Positions 1-5,900 of a stretch of DNA of 5,900 nt are shown here, one piece after another. Below the pieces are notes generated by a model. It ran no database searches. It was not told the DNA's origin and was given only the letters and a program-made list of their open reading frames with translations. The stretch is from JBEKEX01 sp050013615 (lineage in GTDB: Bacteria; Chloroflexota; Anaerolineae; Anaerolineales; Anaerolineaceae): positions 1-5,900 of the forward strand of contig JBEKEX010000168.1 in assembly GCA_050013615.1 (NCBI GenBank), read 5' to 3'. Both the position numbers and the translations under genes were made by a program. How positions within the stretch are numbered: position 1 is the stretch's first letter; each line of letters starts with the position of its first letter.

Positions 1-1
1 G

Positions 2-19
2 GTCACCGCAGTGGCCTGA
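2..19 (+). CDS. Possible last codons of an upstream gene, perhaps rpsF (bS6), cut by the window edge
   Basis: One frame entering from the left edge reads V-T-A-V-A and stops at TGA (17-19), 48 bases before the ssb start. In the conserved rpsF-ssb-rpsR operon the gene before ssb encodes ribosomal protein bS6, whose C-terminus is variable and often rich in Ala and acidic residues, so this would fit. Five residues cannot identify a protein. A second frame stays open to a TGA at 69-71 overlapping the ssb ATG, but its translation is rich in Cys, Arg and Pro and does not resemble bS6. The call rests on operon context only. Confidence 0.2.
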   Translation, partial: VTAVA

Positions 20-53
20 GCCTTGCAGTCGACCGGAAAGCTGCGTCATCTGT

Positions 54-61
54 AGAAGGAG
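54..61 (+). promoter_or_regulatory. Ribosome binding site of ssb
   Basis: AGAAGGAG is a near-perfect Shine-Dalgarno sequence, with six bases between it and the ATG at 68. It fixes the ssb start. Confidence 0.85.
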
Positions 62-67
62 TCAGGT

Positions 68-481
68 ATGAGCCGAGGATTGAATAAGGTCATGATCATT
101 GGTCACCTGGGGCGCGACCCAGAAATGCGTTACACGCCCTCGGGACGGCCGGTCACCACCTTTACCGTTGCCACCACTCGCAACTGGAACACCGCCGATG
201 GTGAACATCACACCGAAACGGAATGGTTCAACGTGGTCACGTGGGGCAACCTGGCAGAAATTTGCAACCAATACCTGACCAAAGGCCAGCAAGTCTATGT
301 CGAAGGCCGCCTGCAAACTCGCCGCTGGGAAGATACCGAAGGTACCAAACATGTCAACGTCGAGATCGTTGCCAGCGAGATGATGATGCTGGGCGAACGC
401 CACGACACCACCCAAGCCCAGGCGGCCGAACCGCCGGTCCTGGATGAAAATGAGGATGAATATCCTTTTGAACGGAGTTAA
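68..481 (+). CDS. ssb: Single-stranded DNA-binding protein SSB
   Basis: SSB coats single-stranded DNA during replication, recombination and repair, and recruits partner proteins through its acidic C-terminal tip. The 137-residue product has the full bacterial OB fold at about residues 4-110. Recognisable blocks are N-K-V-M-I-I-G-H-L-G-R-D-P-E near the N-terminus, the aromatic W40 and W53, W59 at about the E. coli Phe60 position, and W87; these match the aromatic DNA-stacking positions of E. coli SSB. The linker is short (about residues 112-125), so the protein is shorter than the 178-residue E. coli form. The tail DENEDEYPFERS is acidic, but the usual terminal Pro-Phe is followed by Glu-Arg-Ser. 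The start at 68 follows a strong ribosome binding site. rpsR starts three bases after the stop, so the two are surely cotranscribed. Confidence 0.97.
   Translation: MSRGLNKVMIIGHLGRDPEMRYTPSGRPVTTFTVATTRNWNTADGEHHTETEWFNVVTWGNLAEICNQYLTKGQQVYVEGRLQTRRWEDTEGTKHVNVEIVASEMMMLGERHDTTQAQAAEPPVLDENEDEYPFERS
474..477 (+). promoter_or_regulatory. Ribosome binding site of rpsR, inside the end of ssb
   Basis: GGAG lies seven bases before the rpsR ATG (485) and falls within the Arg and Ser codons of the SSB C-terminus. Ribosomes finishing ssb would cover this site, which suggests translational coupling of the two genes. Confidence 0.7.
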
Positions 482-484
482 GTT

Positions 485-772
485 ATGAGCGAAGAAGAAT
501 TGAACAACGAGAGCGAGCAATCCTATAGCGGTGGACGACATTACATCTCCCGCCCCAAGATCTGCCAGTTCTGCGCTGATAAGAATATCGAAATCGATTA
601 CAAGCAATATGATTTGCTGCGCCGGTTCGTCACCGAAGAAGGCAAGATCCGGCCGCGGCGCCAAACGGGCACATGCGCACGCCACCAGCGTGAGCTGGCC
701 CGTGCCGTCAAACGCGCTCGTCACATCGCCCTCCTGCCTTTCACAGGTGAAAACCGCAACGATTATCGCTAG
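485..772 (+). CDS. rpsR: 30S ribosomal protein bS18
   Basis: bS18 is a small-subunit protein that pairs with bS6 on the platform of the 30S ribosome and binds 16S rRNA. The 95-residue product contains the family core: K-I-C-Q-F-C at 25-30, I-D-Y-K at 37-40, L-L-R-R-F at 44-48, G-K-I-R-P-R-R-Q-T-G at 53-62, then A-V-K-R-A-R and the closing A-L-L-P-F at 82-86. The length is somewhat above the usual 70-90 because of an acidic, Ser/Asn-rich N-terminal extension of about 20 residues. Cys27, Cys30, Cys64 and His67 form the C-x2-C plus C-x2-H set of the zinc-ribbon-like (C+) bS18 variant; C- paralogues lack these. The gene sits three bases after ssb, the usual order in bacteria, and a terminator-like hairpin follows 20 bases downstream. 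Confidence 0.97.
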   Translation: MSEEELNNESEQSYSGGRHYISRPKICQFCADKNIEIDYKQYDLLRRFVTEEGKIRPRRQTGTCARHQRELARAVKRARHIALLPFTGENRNDYR

Positions 773-792
773 AACAGAGAGTGCGCATTCCC

Positions 793-829
793 GGGCATGA
801 AGTGGTTTCATGCCCCTTCCTTTATTTTT
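793..829 (+). terminator. Hairpin plus T-rich run after rpsR (terminator or attenuator)
   Basis: GGGCATGAA (793-801) pairs perfectly with TTCATGCCC (807-815) around a five-base loop. A T-rich run with interrupting C and A bases follows (817-829). The form is that of an intrinsic terminator ending the ssb-rpsR transcript. The T run is imperfect, so termination may be partial. The hairpin ends only 17 bases before the ribosome binding site of the next gene, so it may instead limit read-through into that gene. Confidence 0.7.
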
Positions 830-832
830 ATC

Positions 833-837
833 GAGGT
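833..837 (+). promoter_or_regulatory. Ribosome binding site of the PPIase gene
   Basis: GAGGT lies six bases before the ATG at 844. It decides the start: the upstream in-frame GTG at 781 lacks such a site, and starting there would translate through the hairpin. Confidence 0.75.
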
Positions 838-843
838 AAACAT

Positions 844-2223
844 ATGCCCCCATCCCCTACTCCCACCCCAATATCGAAGAAACACCTTGCCCGACTCGAG
901 AAAGAGAATTTGCAGAAAAAGATCGTCATCATCGCCACCATCGCATTAGTGGTGATCGTCTTGGGCGTCATCGGCTATGGAATTTTGGATCAGAAGGTCC
1001 TGAAATACCAGAAGCCGGTGGCCACGGTGTACGGCACCAAGATCACCGTCAGTGAGTTCACGGCCTACGCCCAGATCTCGCGACTCCAACAAATCCAATC
1101 CTATAACTATTACAACTATTACCTCCAGTATGCTGAAATGGTCGGCGATTATTCGACCGCCTACCAGGCGTATTCTGCCATGCAGAGCATTCAGTCGAAT
1201 TTGGCAGATACCAGCACTTTTGGAACCAATATTTTGAACGAGATGGTCGAGAATGTGGTTCTGGAACAGCAGGCTGCCAAGATGAGCCCACCGGTCACCG
1301 TCTCGGATAAAGAAGTGAACGACACCATGATGGCCATGTTTGGGTATTTCCCCAACGGCACTCCGACATCGACCATTACTCCGACGGAATATATCTATTC
1401 GACGCCAACATACGATGCGACGCAGCTCGCCATTCTTAACCCGACTGCTGGTCCCACCAACACACCCACCGAAGGCCCTTCACCCACGCTGACTGAAATC
1501 CCGACTGAAGCGCCCACTTTCACCGCGACGGCCGCCCCCACCGAAGCACCCACCCTTGAGAATACACCGACGGCGGCAGGGACACCTACCATAACGTTGA
1601 CTCCCAGCATCACTCCCACCCCCACCGCGTATACCACCGAGATCTATCAACAGAACCTCACCAGCTACCTGCAGCAAATGAGCTCTTACAACATCACCGA
1701 GACCGATTTACGCAATTATGTCAAGGCTTATCTCCTGCGCCAGAAAATGTTGACGGCCGTCACCGGCGACATTGCTTCTTCCGGTGAGCAGATTTGGGCA
1801 CGCCACATTCTGGTCTCCAGTCAGGCAGATGCTCAGAAGGTGGAAGATGAGCTCAAAGCAGGCCAGGCTTGGGATGACGTTGCTGCGGCCATGTCCATCG
1901 ATACCAGCACCGCTCAATACGGCGGTGACCTGGGCTGGTTCCCGAAGGGTTACATGATCAAAGCATTCGAAGATGCTGCCTTCTCATTGAAGGTCGGCCA
2001 GATCAGCGACCCGGTTCAATCCAAGTATGGCTGGCACATCATCCAGCTGATCGGTCACGAAGACAACATGCCGATTTCCGCATCGATGATAAGCCAAATA
2101 AAGCAGAGCAAGTTTAGTGATTGGTTGAGCAACCTCACCACGTCAGACCAGGTTACGAAAACCAATGATTGGGTCAATTACGTGCCGTCAAGCCCGGCAT
2201 TGCCCACTCAAGCAGCACAATAA
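844..2223 (+). CDS. Membrane-anchored parvulin-type peptidyl-prolyl isomerase (SurA/PrsA-like foldase)
   Basis: Peptidyl-prolyl cis-trans isomerase and chaperone, predicted to act outside the cytoplasmic membrane on newly exported proteins. The 459-residue product starts with a short Pro/Thr/Ser segment and a Lys/Arg-rich stretch (12-26), then one hydrophobic helix (about 27-48). It has no lipobox, so a signal-anchor with the C-terminus outside is expected. A SurA/PrsA-like helical N-domain (about 57-165) is followed by a Pro/Thr-rich linker (about 171-263), the returning helices of the chaperone domain (264-310), a parvulin domain (about 316-406) and a C-terminal tail. The parvulin domain shows A-R-H-I-L-V with His321, Asp353 at the usual Cys/Asp site, G-G-D-L-G-W-F at 360-366, G-Q-I-S-D-P-V, and Y-G-W-H-I-I with His398. 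All expected active-site positions are present. The start at 844 rests on its ribosome binding site. It is probably transcribed by read-through or a weak internal promoter. The exact subfamily and substrates are unknown. Confidence 0.9.
   Translation: MPPSPTPTPISKKHLARLEKENLQKKIVIIATIALVVIVLGVIGYGILDQKVLKYQKPVATVYGTKITVSEFTAYAQISRLQQIQSYNYYNYYLQYAEMVGDYSTAYQAYSAMQSIQSNLADTSTFGTNILNEMVENVVLEQQAAKMSPPVTVSDKEVNDTMMAMFGYFPNGTPTSTITPTEYIYSTPTYDATQLAILNPTAGPTNTPTEGPSPTLTEIPTEAPTFTATAAPTEAPTLENTPTAAGTPTITLTPSITPTPTAYTTEIYQQNLTSYLQQMSSYNITETDLRNYVKAYLLRQKMLTAVTGDIASSGEQIWARHILVSSQADAQKVEDELKAGQAWDDVAAAMSIDTSTAQYGGDLGWFPKGYMIKAFEDAAFSLKVGQISDPVQSKYGWHIIQLIGHEDNMPISASMISQIKQSKFSDWLSNLTTSDQVTKTNDWVNYVPSSPALPTQAAQ
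1441..1629 (+). repeat. Low-complexity Pro/Thr-rich coding repeat in the PPIase gene
   Basis: This stretch encodes residues 200-262, of which 35 of 63 are Pro or Thr, mostly as P-T or T-P pairs. At DNA level it is a degenerate run of ACC, CCC, CCG and ACT codons without a fixed unit. It contains no Lys, Arg or Asp. Such linkers are typical extended spacers in exported proteins and are possible O-glycosylation sites; the glycosylation is inference. Confidence 0.85.
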
Positions 2224-2235
2224 ATTCTTCAAACA

Positions 2236-2265
2236 AAAAAGCGCAGCCTGGCGGCTGCGCTTTTT
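2236..2265. terminator. Bidirectional intrinsic terminator between the PPIase gene and smc
   Basis: GCGCAGCC (2241-2248) pairs with GGCTGCGC (2253-2260) around the loop TGGC. Flanking A5 (2236-2240) and T5 (2261-2265) extend the match to 13 bp. Read on the + strand it ends in T5 after the PPIase stop (2223). Read on the - strand it ends in six T, then G and three more T, after the smc stop (2286). It therefore serves both convergent genes, and the U-run is stronger in the smc direction. Confidence 0.93.
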
Positions 2266-2285
2266 GATTTAAATTACCCAACCAT

Positions 2286-5200
2286 CTATTTCACCATGTC
2301 ATCGCTGATCTCATCCATCTTCAAGCTGATCACCTGGCTGGCGGTATCCTTCCCCATCGTCACCCCGTAGATCACGTCCGCCACCTGCACCGTGTTGCGG
2401 TTGTGGGTGATGAGGATGAACTGGGTCGACTGGCTCAGTTCCTGCAAAAGCTCACAGAACCTGCCGACGTTGGCCTCGTCCAGCATGGCATCCACCTCAT
2501 CCAAAATACAAAATGGCGTGGGAGATACTTTCAATAGTGAGAATATCAGTGCCACGGCGGTAAGACTGCGTTCGCCGCCCGAAAGCAGCGAAAGGCCTTG
2601 TTCCCGCCGGCCGGGTAGCCTGGCTTCGATGTCGACGCCGGTCTCGGTTGGGTTCTCTGCGTCGGTCAGGATCAGTTTCGCCGTGCCACCACCGAATAAC
2701 CGCGTGAACATTTGGTGGAACTCGATGGCAACCGCATCGAAGGTCTTGCGGAATTCCGTCTTCATCATTTCATCCAATTCGGCAATGACCTGTCGCAGGT
2801 CCAAATCCGCTTTCTTCAAATCTTCGACCTGTCCCGAAAGGAACGTGAAGCGCTGCTGCACTTCCTCGAATTCGTGCTGCGCGTCCATGTTCACCGGCCC
2901 CAAGCGCCTTAAGATCGAGCGCTGCCGGGAGATGTTCTCTTCTAGATCCTTGGGGATTTCCGGTACGACCGGAAGCTGTTCCACCATGCCGTCCAGCGGC
3001 AGCGGCGTCTGGCCTGAAACGTCGCCTGAATATTCGAATGCCACCAGGCCAAAATCTTCTTCGACCCGCCTGCGGAGCGAATCGAGTGCCTCTTTTTGGC
3101 GAGTCAATTCCAATTGGGCCTGCGTAGCGTGCCGGTCTGCAACCGAGACTATCTGCCTGATCGATAACTGCACGTCCTGCAAGCGGTTGAATTCCGTATC
3201 CTGCTGCTTGAGTTGGAGCTCGGCCGGGTCGATCTGATTGCGCAGGTTCTCGATGGAACCCGCAATTTCATTTTCTTGTGTTTTAAACTTTTCCTGCTCG
3301 GCCACCAATTGCCCGCTGGCTGTCTTCATCTCTTCCAGGCGGGCAGTCAATTCACTGTGTCGCGTTTCATTGGTGTGGATCATCTGCCGGCGCTCTGCGA
3401 TACGCCGATTGGCATCGTCGGTTGCTTGTGATGAAACAGCCAAACTTGTGCGCCAATGCACCACTTGCGCCTGCAGTTCCTCCGCCGGGAGGCTGGCAAG
3501 TTTTGCATTGCTGTCCCGGATCTGCTCGCGGTATCCGCCGGTCTCTTCCTCCAGCGTCTTGATCAGTTTATTGGCTGCATCCATTTCGCCATTGGCAGCA
3601 GCGATCTTGTTTTGGATTTCCGTTTTCTGGCGGTTGAGCCATTCCGATTTCTGTTTTGAGCTTTCGACCGCCACCGAGATTTGATGCACCTCTTGTGACG
3701 CTTTAGCTTGCTTCTGTTCCGCGGCTTTCAACGCCGCTTGGCAGGCCTCGACCTTTTGGTTTTGTTGTTTGATCAGTTGTTCCGTTTCCGATAGCTGTTT
3801 CTCGAAATCGGAAAGCGTGGACTCCACCCCGGAAAGTTTCTCTTGCAGATCCTTTTTCTCGCGCGGGCGTGAGATCCTTCCCGCCCGGCCCTCCTTGCCC
3901 GCCAGCACCATGCCACTGCCGGTAAACACTTCGCCGCGCAAAGTGATCACCCGGGCGTGCGCCGGCAGGTGTTGGCATAACTGCCGCGCTTCTTTGCGGT
4001 CGCGCACGATGAAAGCATTCCCCAGCAGGATCGAGACGATAGGTTCATATTCCGGCGCACAGTGAACTGCCTCAGAGGCACGCGCCAGAATGGCAGCACC
4101 TTTGGGCGTAGCGATTTTCTCGGCCTGCTTGGCCCACGCGGCCGGCAACAGCACTGCCCGTCCTTGCTCGCTGCTTTCCAACGCCGCTAACACTGATTCC
4201 GGGTCCACCACGGCATCGATGAAGATGGCGTCCAGGTTTTCGCCCATGGCAGCCGCCACAGCAGTCTCATATTCCGCCGGGACTTCCAATTGGCTGCTGA
4301 TGGCACGCATCGCATCGGGAAGTTTTCCCTTGGCAGCAGCTTCCAACACGAAACGGGCACCATCTGCAAACCCACTGAATGTCCTTTCGGCCTGCTCGAC
4401 CACATCCAACTGTGCTTTCAAACGTGCTTCATCGGCTTTGGCTTGGGCCTGCCTCTCTCGTACCGCCCTCTGTTCCTTTTCCAGCCTGCTCAGTTCAGCG
4501 CGTTGTTGTTGAAGGTCATCTTCGGCGTGGCTTTTTTCATCTTCACACGTCTTGGCATCCTTCGAAACAGCATCCAATCGGGCCTGCTGCTGCGACAGGG
4601 CCTGCGCCGTCGTCGCACTCTCAGCTTCCAATGACTTCTGGCTGGCAAGTTGGGTGGACAGCCCACCTTGCAGGGAGTCCAGGCGTGCCCGGGACTGCAC
4701 CAGCTTCGTCTCTGCCTGCACCAGGCGATCTCGCTGCTGTTTAATGAAGTCTTCCGCTTGGCTGCGTTCCACCTGACGTGTTTTCAGGTTCTGCTCGGCA
4801 ACCGCGAGCTGGGCGGAGGCTTCATCCTTTTCCTGTGTTAGACGGGTCTGTTCTGCATCCAGGCTCGCCAATTGTTCCTGCTGTAGTTTTCCTTCTTCTT
4901 CGAGGCGGACAATCTCATCCTCGAGTGTTTGCTTCTGGTCGAGGTTCGAATGCTGTTTTTCTTCGAGGACAGCCAAACTTTTGCTGATCTGTTCCCGTTG
5001 CGAATGCAGGGAAGCTGCTTGTTCGTGCCAGCCATTCAATTCATTTCGCAAGGATTGCATCTTGCCGCGCAGGTCATTGATCTGCGCATCGACTTCTGCC
5101 TGGCGTTCCCGTGCCTTCTGCAATTCGATCTCTTGGACCTTGACCACTTCGCGCGCCTGCAGCAGGTCCTTTTGCGTCCGGTGCCAGTGATATCCATACC

Positions 5201-5891
5201 AATCCCTGAGCAATACACGCAGATCGGCCTTGATACGCTCGTATTCCTGGACTTTCTTCGCCTGCTTTTCAAGGCTTTGCAACCGCGGGGTAAGCTCACT
5301 GAGGATATCCAGCACCCGCTCCAGGTTGCGCCGGGTAGCATCCAACCGATTAAGTGATTCTTCCCGCCGGGCGCGGTACAAGCCAATGCCGGCAGCCTCT
5401 TCGAAGAATTTTCGCCGCTCATCCGGTTTCAGGGATAAGGCGGCATCCACCAACCCCTGGCCGATCACGGTATAAGTGCGTTCCGACAACCCAGATTGAG
5501 AAAGCAATTCATTGATCTCTTTAAGCCGCACTTTCTGGTTGTTCAGTAGGTATTCGTTTTCGCCGTCGCGATAGGCACGCCGGGTAATGGCAACTTCACT
5601 GAAATCGATCGGGAGCCAGCCGTCTCCGTTGTCGAAGATCACTGTGGCAGAAGCCATGCTGGAACGCGGGCGCAACTCTGATCCCGAAAAGATCATGTCT
5701 TCGGTCTTGCGGCCGCGCAGCAAACTGAAGACCTGCTCGCCCAACACCCAGCGCAGGGAATCGGCAATGTTGGATTTGCCGGAACCGTTCGGACCCACGA
5801 CAGCGGTCACCAGACCGGGAAACTCGAACAGTGTCCGGCTGGCAAATGTTTTATAACCGTGCAACTCCAATGACTTCAACCTTGGTGGCAT
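2286..5891 (-). CDS. smc: Chromosome partition/condensin ATPase SMC
   Basis: SMC forms ring-shaped dimers with the kleisin ScpA and with ScpB, and extrudes and compacts chromosomal DNA using ATP. The 1201-residue product is full length for bacterial SMC (about 1150-1200). The N-terminal head has Walker A G-P-N-G-S-G-K-S-N (33-41), the R-loop L-L-R-G (57-60) and the Q-loop I-G-Q-G (Gln145). A Gln/Glu/Lys-rich coiled coil (about 170-500) leads to the globular hinge (about 505-670), and a second coil returns (about 675-940). The joint carries L-G-P-V-N-M-D-A (997-1004). The C-terminal head has the ABC signature L-S-G-G-E-R (1103-1108), Walker B C-I-L-D-E-V-D (Asp1131, Glu1132), a D-loop near Asp1138 and the switch His1163. 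Every catalytic element is present. The ATG is preceded by GGGAG at the window edge. The gene faces the ssb-rpsR-PPIase genes; its own promoter lies outside the window. Confidence 0.98.
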   Translation of the reverse strand: MPPRLKSLELHGYKTFASRTLFEFPGLVTAVVGPNGSGKSNIADSLRWVLGEQVFSLLRGRKTEDMIFSGSELRPRSSMASATVIFDNGDGWLPIDFSEVAITRRAYRDGENEYLLNNQKVRLKEINELLSQSGLSERTYTVIGQGLVDAALSLKPDERRKFFEEAAGIGLYRARREESLNRLDATRRNLERVLDILSELTPRLQSLEKQAKKVQEYERIKADLRVLLRDWYGYHWHRTQKDLLQAREVVKVQEIELQKARERQAEVDAQINDLRGKMQSLRNELNGWHEQAASLHSQREQISKSLAVLEEKQHSNLDQKQTLEDEIVRLEEEGKLQQEQLASLDAEQTRLTQEKDEASAQLAVAEQNLKTRQVERSQAEDFIKQQRDRLVQAETKLVQSRARLDSLQGGLSTQLASQKSLEAESATTAQALSQQQARLDAVSKDAKTCEDEKSHAEDDLQQQRAELSRLEKEQRAVRERQAQAKADEARLKAQLDVVEQAERTFSGFADGARFVLEAAAKGKLPDAMRAISSQLEVPAEYETAVAAAMGENLDAIFIDAVVDPESVLAALESSEQGRAVLLPAAWAKQAEKIATPKGAAILARASEAVHCAPEYEPIVSILLGNAFIVRDRKEARQLCQHLPAHARVITLRGEVFTGSGMVLAGKEGRAGRISRPREKKDLQEKLSGVESTLSDFEKQLSETEQLIKQQNQKVEACQAALKAAEQKQAKASQEVHQISVAVESSKQKSEWLNRQKTEIQNKIAAANGEMDAANKLIKTLEEETGGYREQIRDSNAKLASLPAEELQAQVVHWRTSLAVSSQATDDANRRIAERRQMIHTNETRHSELTARLEEMKTASGQLVAEQEKFKTQENEIAGSIENLRNQIDPAELQLKQQDTEFNRLQDVQLSIRQIVSVADRHATQAQLELTRQKEALDSLRRRVEEDFGLVAFEYSGDVSGQTPLPLDGMVEQLPVVPEIPKDLEENISRQRSILRRLGPVNMDAQHEFEEVQQRFTFLSGQVEDLKKADLDLRQVIAELDEMMKTEFRKTFDAVAIEFHQMFTRLFGGGTAKLILTDAENPTETGVDIEARLPGRREQGLSLLSGGERSLTAVALIFSLLKVSPTPFCILDEVDAMLDEANVGRFCELLQELSQSTQFILITHNRNTVQVADVIYGVTMGKDTASQVISLKMDEISDDMVK

Positions 5892-5895
5892 GCTG

Positions 5896-5900
5896 CTCCC
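5896..5900 (-). promoter_or_regulatory. Ribosome binding site of smc
   Basis: On the - strand GGGAG lies four bases before the ATG whose first base is 5891. The spacing is slightly short, and the site touches the window edge, so a longer match may continue outside. The start fits the usual SMC N-terminus, in which Walker A begins about 30 residues in. Confidence 0.65.

Noticed and set aside
739..752. Inverted repeat TTTCAC-AG-GTGAAA near the end of rpsR, considered as an operator
   Set aside because: It lies in coding sequence for the bS18 C-terminus, is short, and no partner copy was seen in the window.
781..843. GTG at 781 as an upstream start of the foldase, adding 21 residues
   Set aside because: It would translate through the hairpin, gives a non-conserved peptide, and lacks the good ribosome binding site that the ATG at 844 has.
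62..853. 263-codon open frame on the - strand across ssb and rpsR
   Set aside because: It runs antisense to two clearly recognised conserved genes, has no recognisable domain, and is explained by codon bias in the opposite frame.
1395..1677. Gly/Val-rich open frames on the - strand opposite the Pro/Thr linker
   Set aside because: They are the mirror of low-complexity ACC/CCC codons, which read as Gly and Val codons in reverse, and there is no sign of independent coding.
2392..3237. 281-codon open frame on the + strand inside smc
   Set aside because: It is antisense to the conserved SMC C-terminal head and coil. Its Ser/Arg/Cys-rich translation is typical of a shadow frame, and no ribosome binding site stands out.
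1..5900. Mobile element, CRISPR array, tRNA, or a new defence or biosynthetic system
   Set aside because: No transposase, integrase, regularly spaced repeat or tRNA-like fold was seen. All coding space is taken by four conserved housekeeping genes.

Overview
The window looks like ordinary chromosomal housekeeping DNA from a bacterium. The best guess is phylum Chloroflexota, class Anaerolineae. This rests on a long Pro/Thr-rich linker in a membrane-anchored parvulin foldase, a low-complexity style common in Anaerolineae surface proteins, and on the general look of the SMC and SSB proteins. No search was possible, so the taxonomy is inference.

Layout. Positions 1-67 hold the end of an upstream region, possibly the last codons of rpsF, and a strong ribosome binding site. 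Positions 68-772 encode ssb and rpsR on the + strand, three bases apart. This is the 3' part of the classic bacterial rpsF-ssb-rpsR operon. A 9-bp hairpin followed by a T-rich run (793-829) then lies just before the next + strand gene, a membrane-anchored parvulin-type peptidyl-prolyl isomerase (844-2223). A 13-bp perfect inverted repeat flanked by A and T runs (2236-2265) acts as a shared terminator for this gene and for the convergent smc gene. smc fills the rest of the window on the - strand (5891-2286), with its start codon 9 bases from the right edge.

Function. The + strand genes cover single-stranded DNA protection (SSB), a small-subunit ribosomal protein (bS18) and extracytoplasmic protein folding (PPIase). 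SMC is the chromosome-condensing ATPase and is complete, with all ABC-type ATPase motifs present. The genes share no evident pathway beyond the conserved ssb-rpsR pairing.

I found no evidence of a new system, mobile element, CRISPR array, tRNA or rRNA. The points most worth a second look are local: the SSB tip extends three residues past the usual terminal Phe, and its codons double as the rpsR ribosome binding site; a terminator-like hairpin sits directly in the foldase leader; and the foldase carries a 133-residue stretch with no Lys or Arg.
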